Below, one piece after another: positions 1-10,703 of a stretch of 64,000 bases of DNA; within the stretch, counting starts at the first letter, position 1; every line of letters begins with the position of its first letter. Under the pieces are notes generated by a model that was given only the letters and a program-made list of their open reading frames with translations, was not told the origin of the DNA and ran no database searches. A program made the position numbers and the translations under genes. The DNA is from Lucifuga dentata. Taxonomy: Eukaryota; Chordata; Actinopteri; Ophidiiformes; Bythitidae. Location of the stretch: positions 310,001-374,000 of the forward strand of contig VXCM01000136.1 of NCBI GenBank assembly GCA_014773175.1. The letters are read 5' to 3'.

Positions 1-8
1 GACGACTG

Positions 9-137
9 TACCCCTTGCACACCTTTTTTTTCCCCTTTCCCCTCCCCTCTTCCTCTTTTTCTCTAGCGCTTANTACCCCTTGCACACCTTTTTTTTCCCC
101 TTTCCCCTCCCCTCTTCCTCTTTTTCTCTAGCGCTTA
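9..137. repeat. Artificial tandem duplication around a one-base gap
   Basis: Positions 9-72 and 74-137 are the same 64-base pyrimidine-rich sequence, separated only by an N at 73. Exact identity with a single N between the copies is what results when two overlapping contig ends are abutted instead of merged. The real locus probably has one copy. This is an inference from the repeated pattern at 35103 and 43497. Confidence 0.85.
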
Positions 138-221
138 GTTGTTCTCTGCACAGAAACAGTTTGCCTCACAACTGGGTCATTCTTTCTGCTCCCTGCAGTG
201 AGGCAAAACTAGCCAAAGGTA

Positions 222-239
222 CATTCTGTAGCAAGGCTC

Positions 240-287
<48 letters not shown>

Positions 288-306
288 NCATTCTGTAGCA
301 AGGCTC

Positions 307-337
<31 letters not shown>
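222..337. repeat. (GA)n microsatellite split by a one-base gap, with duplicated flank
   Basis: A unique 22-base flank followed by (GA)n appears at 222-287 and again at 289-337, with N at 288. The GA tract is about 44 bases in the first copy and about 27 in the second. The repeated unique flank indicates unmerged contig ends, so the true array length is unknown. Confidence 0.85.
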
Positions 338-679
338 CTGATGGAAATGTGCTGCTATGTAGGTTACCTTTGTTTGGATCTGTGTGTGTTTATGGGTATA
401 TTCAAACCTATAGTGATTGCAGGTACATTGAGATAGAAAAAGTCCATAAGAAGGGGAAGTGCATGTGAATGCTACATATGTTTTCCATATGTTTATGTGT
501 ACACATTTATGCACGGTGGTTGTGTGGTGTGTATGCAAACCTCTATTAGTTACTTTATGTATTAATTCTCTCGCAAATATCAGCTTTATCTTCCAGCAGC
601 TGCGTGTTTGTTTTGGCTTATTTGCACATTCTTATTTTGCTCAGCATTTCCTCATCTTACAGACACACAACCACACATG

Positions 680-741
680 CACACACACACACACACACAC
701 ACACCCCCGATGTCGCNACACACACACAGCCCCGATGTCGC
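680..741. repeat. (CA)n microsatellite with duplicated edge around N717
   Basis: A (CA)12 tract at 680-704 is followed by the 12-base edge CCCCGATGTCGC at 705-716. After the N at 717, a short CA tract and the same edge recur at 730-741. This is another probable unmerged contig overlap. Confidence 0.8.
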
Positions 742-3700
742 TGCAGTGCCATCAGTTAGTTGTGATTTAGATTACCCTGACTCGCCCATTAAGCAGATGG
801 CAGCATAAACATCTTTAAAAGGGTCCCCAGGTCTGTGTGGCATCAAGACTTTGAAGTGTGCCTCAGTTACCAAAGCGACTTCACACACACACACCAACAA
901 CAAGAGAGATGGATAGAGGGAGATTGACAGAGTGAATGAGTGAAACAGAAGGAAATTGAAGGCAGAGTGAGGACCGAGAATGCAGAGAGAGTTTTGAGAA
1001 TGAAGGGAGAGGAAAGTGCAAGGAGAAAGAAATTAACATCTGTGAACAGTCCTCTTTCCTTCTTGCTTCCTCTCTTCACCCTTTCTCTTCCTCTCCTCAA
1101 TAAATGGATTTTTATCTCAGCTACACCAGCACTCCCAAAGGATTATGGGATTTTTTTTCCCCCACTGCGACACACACAAAATGGTAATTGCTAATCTGCA
1201 GTTAGAAACACTAATAAATAAAGCAGAATTGGATCAAACGTATTATTAAAAATTCTATTGTTTGAACATGTGTATGCGTTCATAAATATTACATCAGCAG
1301 TTGTTCTGTTATCACGTCTGTAGCGTTTATGTCTTCGCTCAGGAGTCAAAAAAAATCTGTGTGAACACAGAGTTCACACAGGGTCTCATCACTGTCTAGA
1401 CTAAGACACGTTATCAGTGGTCCCGTGTCACTTCCCAGTGCGGCGACCTCGCTTCCTCTCTGTCTTCTTTCAGTCTCTCTGTCACACAGGATTGGATGAA
1501 AGGTCCGGCACCACAGTTCACGCATGCTGTTCATGCTTGCTGTTTACAAAAATTGATTCAGGTATTGGTGAACTTAGATCCGCATGTACACATACAGTAT
1601 AACGCACATACACACTTTGGCCCTTTCTGTGTATATCCATGCACTCCCCCTCCCTTGCCGTATTATCTCGTTCCAACTGAAAGCTGGAGGAGAGCCACAT
1701 TCATTCTTTTCAGGAGAACAGTATTCCCTGAGCCCAAAGTCTAACACGCATTCAAAATATACACCATTGTGACCAGTGTCAGGAGTTATTGAAAGTCAGT
1801 CATGACTTCTGCTCTCCATCCCTTCTTTTTTTCCTCATACTGTACTCTCTCTCTCTCTCTTTCTCTTGCTGTCTCTGTCTCTCTCACCAAGCAGCAGCTC
1901 CTTCCTGCTTGTTATTCATTCCTGCTCTGAGACTGGACTCTTGGCTCTGTTTAACATGGAAAAAAAGAGATACCTTCAGTGTGTTTGTGTGTATGAAACA
2001 TATTAAGTCCTTATCATTCTAATAGGAAATACAATACATGCTCAGAGGGATCCAGCATGATGTGAGTGCTGAAGTGTCAAATGTGTCTAAAGTGTCAGTT
2101 TTCTTTTTTCCTCTCTCTCTCTGCTCAAGCGTGAAACAAATCGGAAATGATCCAGTGGGAGAAGTTATGTGAGAAAGATGAACCTTTTTGCACAATGCTC
2201 TTTGTGAGCAAAAGTATAAAAAGCATCAGGAGTACCATGTTGTTCCTCCGCTATCTGTCAAAATACTGGTTGCCGGAATGTCATCAACCAACACAACCTT
2301 CATCCATTCACTTCTAGCTAAGGATGAATTTGGGTTAGCCATCACATTATTGTAATCTGGAGCTGTGCAGACTGCGAGAGGTGTGTACATGTCCTTGTGT
2401 ACCTGCATAAATTCTCAAAGAAGCAGGACGTGGATATTTTTTAAAATCCCATTCTCCACGTCCTTGTTTTCTGACACTTTAGCACCTTGGGAAATTTGAC
2501 TTCCAAGGACACTCTGATGTGCACATTTTCCCCCTCCAGGCTTTTTTTTTCCTTGTTCACTTTCATTGTTGACTAAAACTCACTGCAGCATCCTGTCTAC
2601 TCCACTCTTCCCTGGAGATGGAGTCCTAGTTTTTGCTCCCCATATGTAATCCACTTCTCCCCTTTCATTAAAGTTAAGTTCTTAGCACAAAGAGGAAGGG
2701 AAAACAGCTTAGTCACCAAATGTGCTGAATACCAATCAGAGAAAAGAAGGAGAGGTTGCAGAGAGGAGGTGAGTAGAACGGCACACAGAGAAAGAGGAAC
2801 TCAGAAGTGGAGAAAAGATGCAACAATTAGGTAATATTAAAAAGTAAGAGTGGGTAGATAATATCCCTTTTTCTAATTCCAACATTCAGCCTATCTCTTT
2901 GTCTCGTTCTTTCACTCAATCTCTCAGTGTCTGTGTGTTTGGCTAACAGCACCATGAGAGAGCCAGGCAGGCACGAGGCAGTGGCCGTTCCATCTGGTTT
3001 GGCCGTCCAAATCGTTCCTCGTTAGGCCATTACTGCCATTTAGTCTCAGCTGCCCGCTTCTACAACTGGCAAACCAACCGAACCACTGTCCCCCCCTCTC
3101 CTTCTGCCACCACCATCATTGCTTGGCCCTTAACAGCACTAAACCCTGTCCACAGCCTCTGCAGCAGCAAACACTTTGCTGTCAGTCTCTGAAAAGAATG
3201 AAACCAAATGATTGTGCATTCCCTGTAGAACTGTTGTGACTGACACAGGACCAAACCATGAGCCATTTTACATTAGAAAACATTTATTGGGCAATTTGAA
3301 ATATTATTTTTTTAAATATTGCATCATCAGCACATTTAAAATGTGCTTTTGTAGGTGGACGGTGGTTCAGATGTATTTATTCTCACAAGCACCCTGTGTT
3401 GTGATACAGCGCCCTACAGTTTAGATGATTCTCTGGCGGCTTAACACGCTACAGATGTAACTGTGTGTGTGAGAACATGTTGGCAGGCACCCCGTTCCAC
3501 ACAACATGGGCTACAGACTTGGCTGCCAAAGACACACCAAGGGAAACACGTTCCGAAATAGATACATCAGTGCCGCTCGCTTCTCTCCAAACGGAGAGAG
3601 AGAGAAATAGGAATGCGGGGAGTCTTTGGGAGAGGTCGAGATGGGTGCCAGATTACAGAGCAGGAGTTGTTGCCCCTTGTTTTGTCCGTCTCAGCTGTCA

Positions 3701-5211
3701 TCATATGATTGGTTGATCTCTTTTTGCAGTCTGTGATTCAATAGTTTCTCTCCTTAGTCCAACCTGGAGTTAGCACTGTTCCACAGGGGAGATTGTACTA
3801 TAAATCACAGAAATTTCTAATTGCTCACCCCAACCATGCTCAAGTTTAGCAGACCAGCTAGCACCTGCTAGATAAGCTCCTCAGTTTTCTTTCTGCACAT
3901 ATGGCCAACATGTCTTCCTGTAGCTGAATAATGAGCGTGTGATACCAATTTGGGAACAGTGTAGTGTTAGTGGGTGGAGGGATGTTCGAGGGGTTCATGT
4001 TAGTTGATTGTGATGCAAAACTAGAAAATGAGGAGCAGTGGGGGATTTTCCTTTCTTTAGGAAAACATAATTTAGGATTCATTTGTCCCAAAAGAATAAC
4101 AGCAAAAGTGTTTTAGCCCTCCAGAGGTCTGACTCATGAAACGTGCTGTTTCTCTCCATCGCTCATGAATATGAAGTGATCTTAATGTAAATTGCCTGCT
4201 ATCCCTCTTTTCTATTCCCTGCATTTCATTCTGTAGCTAAGAAAGACAACTACTTTGGAAAATAAAAAGTTTTGTGAGAATTCACAGCTAAGGTGTGAAG
4301 ATTCAGAAATTCTTAAATGCTCGAAATTATATGATTGTTGCCTATATTTATTAAGTAGATTAGCTAAGAATTGTTTACTGAAAGAGCTGTAAACCATTAG
4401 AACATTTAAAAATCCAGAGGTAGATTACAGTGGCTCACCACTCACTGCCAGAATATTTTTGCACATCAACATGGTAAATGGCTGTAGAAAGAGTTATTAA
4501 TTATTATATAGCCCTATATTTTGACCATATCCCTCCTGCTGCTTCCTGTGTGTGGGCAGTTTGTCCTCAGTCAGCTATAAAGGATGTTTACATCACTCTA
4601 ACTCTTACTGTTTAAGCAAAGCACAGCTTACACTGCTTCCATATAGACATATATGCATGTGCTCATGTACACACACTCAAGCACACTCACTTATTTTCCT
4701 CATGTTAAATGACCACTAATTCTCTATGTCATGGGATTATACATAATTGATTTATGGATGAGGAGTGAAATTACCCATTAGTTTAGAGAAAAAAGACATT
4801 TTACTAAACTCTCTTGCAGTTCTTTAGAGCCAGTGTTAATGCAGCATCTCAGATTTATCAATTCATAGTTGTGAATTCTGTCTGCCTTTTACTCACAGCA
4901 CACAGAAATCTTCTTTTCCACTGTCTCAGTTGTATATTTCCTGCTGTGGCAGGAAGCATGTGTGTTTGTGTGTCAACAGAAACCTGAGCCAGTACCGAAC
5001 ATCAGCTTATCAAGGGCGATTCATCGTGTTAGCATACAGTAGGAGAAGGATCAGTGTCTACATTACAGGTGATGTGGCAGATCAATTTTAGTAGACTTTG
5101 GTGTTTTCCCCAGGCCCTCTGTTAATAAATGGCTGCTTTGCTCAAAGTGGAGCCATTTCTCCCCTCAATTTCCTACAGAGATAGCATAGACATCTGTTTT
5201 TGCTAGGCTGT

Positions 5212-5224
5212 GTTGCTGGGTAAC
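5212..5224. promoter_or_regulatory. X-box-like (RFX) palindromic motif
   Basis: GTTGCTGGGTAAC is an inverted arrangement of GTTGC-like and GTAAC half-sites, as in the RFX-family X-box (GTNRCC, 0-3 spacer, RGYAAC). One base of the first half-site deviates. A single short motif in noncoding DNA can occur by chance, so function is unproven. Confidence 0.22.
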
Positions 5225-5413
5225 CATTATCTACTATTATGGGATTCAGTGCTGCAAACTGAGGAAGTTGGCATGACCTGTTAAAATTTGGCCTCCTGTT
5301 CAGTACGGTATGCCATATTATGCATATTCAAGGTGTCAGTGCAGTGATGCTGCTGCAGAGGAGGACAGCAGATGTGTTCAAACACACAAACATGCAAATG
5401 CTTGGTCATAAAA

Positions 5414-5463
5414 CCATTTACATGCACACATTTACATGCAGACATTTACCTGCACACATTTAC
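5414..5463. repeat. 14-bp minisatellite, about 3.5 units
   Basis: The unit ACATTTACATGCAC repeats in tandem from 5414 with one or two changes per unit (units at 5414, 5428, 5442 and a partial at 5456). The short phase-perfect period and low divergence point to a small local tandem expansion. Confidence 0.75.
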
Positions 5464-6146
5464 TCCCCTTCTCTCTTTAATATCCCACACAGTGATAGAA
5501 GTTTGTTTGCTGCTGTGGGTGCGATGGTATGGAGGCTGGGAAAGCTCAAGGAGACTGTAAGGTGCTAATTGAGATCTCAGCTACTGTATTTATTCAAAAG
5601 TGACTTCTGCTGCATCCTTGACCTGTCCTCTCCACCCGCATACAAACACACTCATCTGTGTCTGTCTCATTCTGTCAGCCTTCAATCGATTGTTTCGCTC
5701 TTTCTCAGTCCCTTCAGAGGTGAATGTCTAACCTTCCCAGCCAATCCATTAAAAGTATTACCGTTCAATTTAATCTACTCCCTATACAGGACACAGCTGT
5801 CAAACACGCAAACACACATGCGCACACACACCACCATTATCATCAAAGTGTGGGCACACTCACTGACAACTCCAGCAGGGTAATAAGAGGATTGATGCCA
5901 ATCTGAGGCAAATATCTGCATGTCAATAGAACTGTGAATAGGCAGTGATGGAGTAAATTGTTAATTTCCACATGGGCCTGTGAAAATCTCTGTCTATAGG
6001 CTGAGAGAATCCAACTATATGTACCTGTTTGCTTGAGATCGTTCTGAATGCCCCCACACTTCCATATGCTGAATTAGATGAATTGGTGTGACATACTCCA
6101 TGAAAATCCATAAATCTTAGCTTATCATCTGAAATTACTTTCTGTG

Positions 6147-6150
<4 letters not shown>

Positions 6151-6188
<38 letters not shown>
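6151..6188. repeat. (TG)19 microsatellite
   Basis: An uninterrupted alternating TG run of 38 bases. It is probably polymorphic in the species. Confidence 0.95.
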
Positions 6189-6189
<1 letters not shown>

Positions 6190-6372
6190 AGGGGGTGACT
6201 CAAATTGTCATAGCAAGGGAAATGTTTGTACTGTATCGACAGAGCATATAAAGGAGGAGGGGTGTGTGCGTGTGAGCATGTGTATTTGCATTTACCGTGT
6301 GCGTGTCTTGTTAGGGCCTGTGTCCAGGTGATGAATGGTCCAGGGAGATGACAGGAGGAGACTGTCTGTAAA

Positions 6373-6395
6373 CCCCCCCCCCCNCCCCCCCCCCC
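6373..6395. repeat. Poly-C tract with one-base gap
   Basis: Eleven C, an N at 6384, then eleven C. The assembly broke in the homopolymer, so its true length is not known. Confidence 0.9.
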
Positions 6396-7091
6396 ATTTT
6401 TTTTGTCCATCCTTTCATCTTTACTTTTTCTCCTGAAATTCCCTTATCTCATTTCATGTCCCCTCTAACGCTGTTTGCCGCATTTCTTCGTATCATCTAT
6501 TCCCCTTTCCATACAGCCTCCTCTCTCTGCTGCTGCAGGCCAAAGCTCTGACAGTAAACGAGTGCAATATAATTTCAAGGGGCAGTTTTTTCCTGTGATT
6601 GGAACAATTAACCTAGGCAAAGACTTGAGGGGGCAGTGCAAGGAAAGCTGTGGGAGAGACAGAGAAAGAGAAAGGAGGTGGGCATATTTGCTAAGGGATG
6701 ACAAGAGGAGTTTGCAATATTTAACAGAGAGATATTTAAGCATTTTAAAGGCGAGAGGGAAGAATAAAGGAACAGTAAGAATACAACAGGATGAATGGAG
6801 CGATGGAGGCATAAAGTGCAGCTGAAGAGTTGTTAAGACGGAAGGCATTAAAGAAGGAGATGGTGAGGGGTTTTTTCTCCCCACTATTGCCAGCCTGGAG
6901 TCTTGACCATTATAGCTGTTTTTCTCAAACCCTCAGATTTCCGCCGGTAGCCAGCAAGCACACACAAACACTACACACACTCAGTATAAACACCCTCGCA
7001 CCACCTAGCTCCCTGCCTTTGTATCATGGTGTTTGCCCTTGTTTGTGCCAGCTACCCCATACTGTGCCAGATAACAGCCAGCCTCCCTGAA

Positions 7092-7102
7092 AACACACAC
7101 AC

Positions 7103-7143
<41 letters not shown>

Positions 7144-7160
7144 NACATACACACACACAC
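7092..7160. repeat. Imperfect (CA)n microsatellite with N7144
   Basis: A CA-rich array with one GCAA interruption near the start and an N at 7144. It spans about 70 bases as assembled. Confidence 0.92.
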
Positions 7161-7339
7161 CCCTACCCCTCCAAACCAACCGAGATGAAAAGGCTGCAGA
7201 TCACACGACTGCTAAACTTTGATCAATCTGGCAACAAGTGTAAATATGATCATTAATAGGGATTTAGCAGGGGACTGCTGTCTGTGATTAGACATAGGCA
7301 AACATGCACAAATGCTTTTGCTGTGCACACACGAGCATG

Positions 7340-7342
<3 letters not shown>

Positions 7343-7389
<47 letters not shown>
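7343..7389. repeat. (AC)23 microsatellite
   Basis: An uninterrupted run of 47 bases, about 180 bases after the previous CA array and in the same orientation. Confidence 0.95.
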
Positions 7390-7395
<6 letters not shown>

Positions 7396-8162
7396 GGCCT
7401 TTTCTCTGTTTTCAGAGACAAGCTGGATTGCACAAACAGTATATTAACAGGGCCTTTAACTTGTGTGTAATGTGAAAAATGTAATTTGGCTGGATAGGGA
7501 GATCTGACAGCAAGAGTCAGGAGAAGGAGGGAGGAGAGGAGAAGATTACTGTAAGGAGTAGAAGAAGAAAATGGCTGAATGAGCAGAGAAAAATAAGAAG
7601 ATGGGTGCACTGTGGCAGGGCAAGGATAGAAAGCACAAAAAGAAATCACATTCAGCGACGAGACTCATAAGGGAAAATGTGCTGGGGGCAGAGAGAGAAA
7701 GAGAGAGAGAGGCAGATACAGCACAAGGCCGGTGTGCTTCATTTTACCAATATTACATAATGTGTCACTCGGTGATCTTTCCTGTCTCCATGTTATTTGG
7801 TCACGCAAAACCCCTCCTTGAATTAAAGCCATTAGATGTAGTTGTGAGCTGGCATCTATCCAAATCAAATCCACAAATCAGTCAGTCTCTTTCTCCCTAA
7901 ACTGCTTAGATTTCTATTGCCAAAACCAGATTACATCGCTTTTGTAACCCACAAAACCCACTGATGCAGTGGCTTTGCAGCTGCAAGCCTCTTATTTATC
8001 TAAACGGTCTAATGAGTTTGAAGCTGACCTCCACCAAAGCCAAGGTGCTGAGAATTTGGCCGTTTTATACCGTGGCCTCTCGGTGGTTGCCTTGATGAAA
8101 AAGAAATAATGTGATTATGGGGACCAAATAGCAGGACATCAGAGAGGTGGGGTTGTGATTCC

Positions 8163-8203
8163 AAAAAAAAAAAAAAAAAAAANAAAAAAAAAAAAAAAAA
8201 AAA
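8163..8203. repeat. Poly-A tract with one-base gap
   Basis: Twenty A, an N at 8183, then twenty A. It could be the tail of a plus-strand retroposed insertion, but I see no element body upstream. It is most safely read as a homopolymer at a contig join. Confidence 0.9.
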
Positions 8204-9108
8204 TACTATATATATGAAAGTGCTGCCTCCAACTCTGATTCTGTTTCCTCTCACCCAAACATGAGTTCATAGCCCACCCCACCTTATTTGTTTTTTTCTG
8301 TGTCTTTTGTTTGCTTCTATTGTGAGGCACTTTATACTAAAAAGTTAATTAAATTAAGTTGTTCTACAGCTTCAGAATTTACTTAGCGGTAGCTATGGAT
8401 CATGACTTGAGACGTAATATGGGCCTGGACCGATGACTCTTCTACTCCGTAATAACATTATCTTTATTCATTGGCTTTGGCTTCCTGTCTGTGATAAGAT
8501 CAATTATGATGAGCATGTGTTTATCCAGCCACGGTCATATGGTAGGAGTCTTTTGTTGAGCTTTCCAAAATGACTCTGACCTCCACCCTCACCTTCACCT
8601 CCTGAACCCTGACCTCTAACCCATGACCCTGTGGTTGTCTATAAGATCATTGTTTGTCCAAGGAGTAAAGGAGAGAGACAAGATGCTCAGCTGTTGCTAT
8701 TTGTTTTAAAGGGTTACTGAGACTTTATGTGGCTAAGCTAGTGTCTTTCTGGGTCTTTGGTGTCTTCTTTTGTTTTTCTTTTTGCCTCCCTTCTTCATCT
8801 GATTGCTCCACGTTTGGCTCTACTTCTGAATTCAAATAAACCTGACATTTGTCATTTTTCTTTTTTGACAACAGGCCTATCTCCCCCATGTTCAATTATT
8901 CATGTTAAACTCATCCCTTCCCCACAGCTATGGAAGCTAGAACACAAACCTGCACACACGCTGACACACACTGCTCTGTAAATGTGTGTGCCATGCGGTG
9001 GCAGTGATATTTTTGGTGCTTTGCTTTGGGAAGGTGAATTGGCAGCTTTAGTATATAGAGTGCAATACACAAGTGTGAGACTATTATTGAAACTGAAGGC
9101 AAAGGGAC
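8204..9108. other. Noncoding stretch without a recognisable gene
   Basis: Mixed sequence without long simple repeats. Its only notable content is the cluster of TGACCT-like hexamers at 8577-8629. No frame over 75 codons is present. Confidence 0.55.
8603..8615 (-). promoter_or_regulatory. DR1-like nuclear receptor half-site pair
   Basis: Read on the minus strand this is AGGTCA, a G spacer, then GGTTCA: a direct repeat with 1-base spacing, the layout bound by RXR heterodimers and HNF4-type receptors. Further same-strand hexamers lie at 8577-8582 (TGACCT on plus) and 8624-8629 (TGACCC). Four half-sites in 53 bases is suggestive, but CA/CT-rich sequence inflates such matches. Confidence 0.25.
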
Positions 9109-9139
9109 CTCTCTCTCTCTCTCTTTCTCTCTCTCTCAC

Positions 9140-9177
<38 letters not shown>
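9109..9177. repeat. Imperfect (CT)n microsatellite
   Basis: A 69-base CT array with two or three interruptions (TTTCT and CACTCACT). It is a homopurine-homopyrimidine tract with mirror symmetry, the type that can form triplex DNA. Confidence 0.92.
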
Positions 9178-9180
<3 letters not shown>

Positions 9181-9984
9181 TCTTCCCTTTCTCCCTGCTC
9201 TCTTTCATAACAGGTTTTGATGTACACCCCTGGGAAACTAGTCCTGCTCTCACCTTATCACTTCTACGTCACAAGTTCTCTTGTTGTATTATTAGAAACC
9301 TTTTCCTCTTTATTTTGGGTTCTTTTTAACACTCTTAATTTTGTCCTCTTTTAAACTTTTCCCAGTTTTCCCTTATGCCAATTTCTCATTATCCAGGTTT
9401 CCACAGTACATACTCCATGTTTTTCACTCGTTTTCTCCTAAATCCACCCATTTCCAGACTTTATCCATCTTCCTCTGTGTAGTTTAATTCTTCTAATCTG
9501 CGCACATAATGTTGTTATTCTCTCTCATTGCTGTGACAGGGTTAGGTAACAACATGCCAGCACATCCTACTGAGCCTGCTGCGAATAACTCAGTCAGAGC
9601 ATCAGACTGCTGTCTTATGTCAAGCAGGATTATAATTTACATGATGCACAGGCGTGTAGTTACTGTATGTACAAAACAGAAAGTGATCCACCAAGGCAAC
9701 AGTTCATCACTTTTACAGCTTCTCACATAAAAGAAAATCAACACAAAGTAACAACATCAGCGAAGTCGGAGTAAACTCAGATCGACATCAGTAAAGTCAA
9801 GTTGGATATAAAAGCACTTCAACTATATTTACCTCACTTAATATGGTGCTATCTACTCAAAGTCAACAGTTGCTCCATAACATTTCTCCTTCAATGTTAT
9901 GATCCTATTCTGTGATGTGACATCTGAATTGATAGTTTAGTGTAGCTTTTGATTTATTTTTTTTGTCTTGTGTTATTGCATTGC
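9178..9984. other. AT-leaning noncoding stretch
   Basis: I see no genes, arrays or recognisable repeats between the CT array and the foldback element. Confidence 0.5.
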
Positions 9985-10703
9985 ATCATAAAAACTGCTG
10001 TAAATGCAATGTTAGCGTTTGCGTTGACACTGAGAGTATCTTTTGTATTTTTTAAGGACCGTACCGGCCATTTTGCATGTTTGAGCCTAATATATTCAAT
10101 TTCCATACACGTAACATTACTGATAATCATTTCCCAAAGCTACTGGAACGGTGGATTAAATTTTTTTTTTCCTACCTTCCAGACCTCCATTGGTTTCAGT
10201 TCATTCTGGTACGCTATTAAAATCAACTTGTTGATACTTGAAATATTCTTGGAGTAGGTAATCCATCATCGCGAAAAAGACATGTATTCAGGTTTTTTTT
10301 AAAGTTATGTAATTTTAGTGTTTAAGCACAATAAAAAGCGTGGAGTAAATGTATATCTCCACGGGAGAATATAGTCCCAAAAGAAGACCTGCGTTTATCA
10401 AAAAATTTAAAGGACCGTGATTTCATAAGGCTGTGTAACTATTAGCAGACGAAACATGGATTTTTAAGGTGGGTGTATCACTTGAATATTTGATTTTGAA
10501 AGATTAAGAGATTTTGCAAAATATCAGGAAAGCTGAAATACAGTTTTATCCTTTGGGAAATGATTGTCAGTAACATAACGTGTGAAAATTGAATATATTA
10601 GCCTCAAACATGTAAAATGGCCGGTATGGTCCTTTAAAAATACAAAAGATACTCTCAATGTCAACGCAAATGCTAACACTGCATTCACAGCAGTTTTTAT
10701 GAT
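9985..10703 (-). mobile_element. Foldback MITE, copy 1, with extended arms
   Basis: Arms at 9985-10139 and 10551-10703 are inverted repeats of each other, about 150 bases with roughly 90% identity, flanking a non-palindromic centre. The inner part, 10054-10635, matches copies at 20995-21450 and 62954-63509 and runs in the opposite orientation to both. It begins AAGGACCGTACC and ends in GGTATGGTCCTTT. The outer 69 bases of each arm are absent from the other copies. There is no transposase frame, so it is nonautonomous. TTAA abuts both core ends, hinting at a TTAA-targeting (piggyBac-like) mobiliser, but the ends lack the usual CCC start, so the superfamily is unassigned. Confidence 0.8.
10054..10635 (-). 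mobile_element. Core of foldback element copy 1 (shared unit)
   Basis: This is the portion common to all three copies in the window. Its terminal 85 bases on each side are inverted repeats. Internal landmarks shared with copy 3, read on the minus strand, include a CAGCTTTCCTGAT block, a TTCAAAATCAAATATTCAAG block and a GCAGGTCTTCTTTTGGGACT block. Copy 2 lacks the last of these and is internally shorter. Confidence 0.75.

Larger units (their letters stand above)
742..6150. other. Noncoding stretch without a recognisable gene
   Basis: I see only short CT, GA and TG runs (for example 1845-1860), a purine-rich segment near 905-1030 and ordinary mixed sequence. Frames here stay under about 105 codons and do not resemble known proteins. 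The segment 2960-3715 is somewhat GC-richer and free of simple repeats, so it is the likeliest place for a conserved element, but nothing specific can be named. Confidence 0.6.

Noticed and set aside
2214..2222. TATAAAAAG as a TATA box
   Set aside because: Short AT-rich matches are common here, and there is no downstream exon or CpG enrichment.
5414..5463. CRISPR-like short tandem repeat
   Set aside because: Units are directly adjacent without unique spacers, and the surrounding sequence is eukaryotic noncoding DNA.
6465..6884. Minus frame of 139 codons
   Set aside because: Leucine/serine/proline-rich translation of purine-rich plus-strand DNA, with no recognisable domain or splice context.
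7212..7649. Minus frame of 145 codons
   Set aside because: Contains CVCVCV from the AC array and low-complexity flanks. It is a simple-repeat artefact.
8163..8203. Poly-A as retroposon tail
   Set aside because: No SINE or LINE body is recognised upstream and no target duplication is seen. The N shows it is a contig join.
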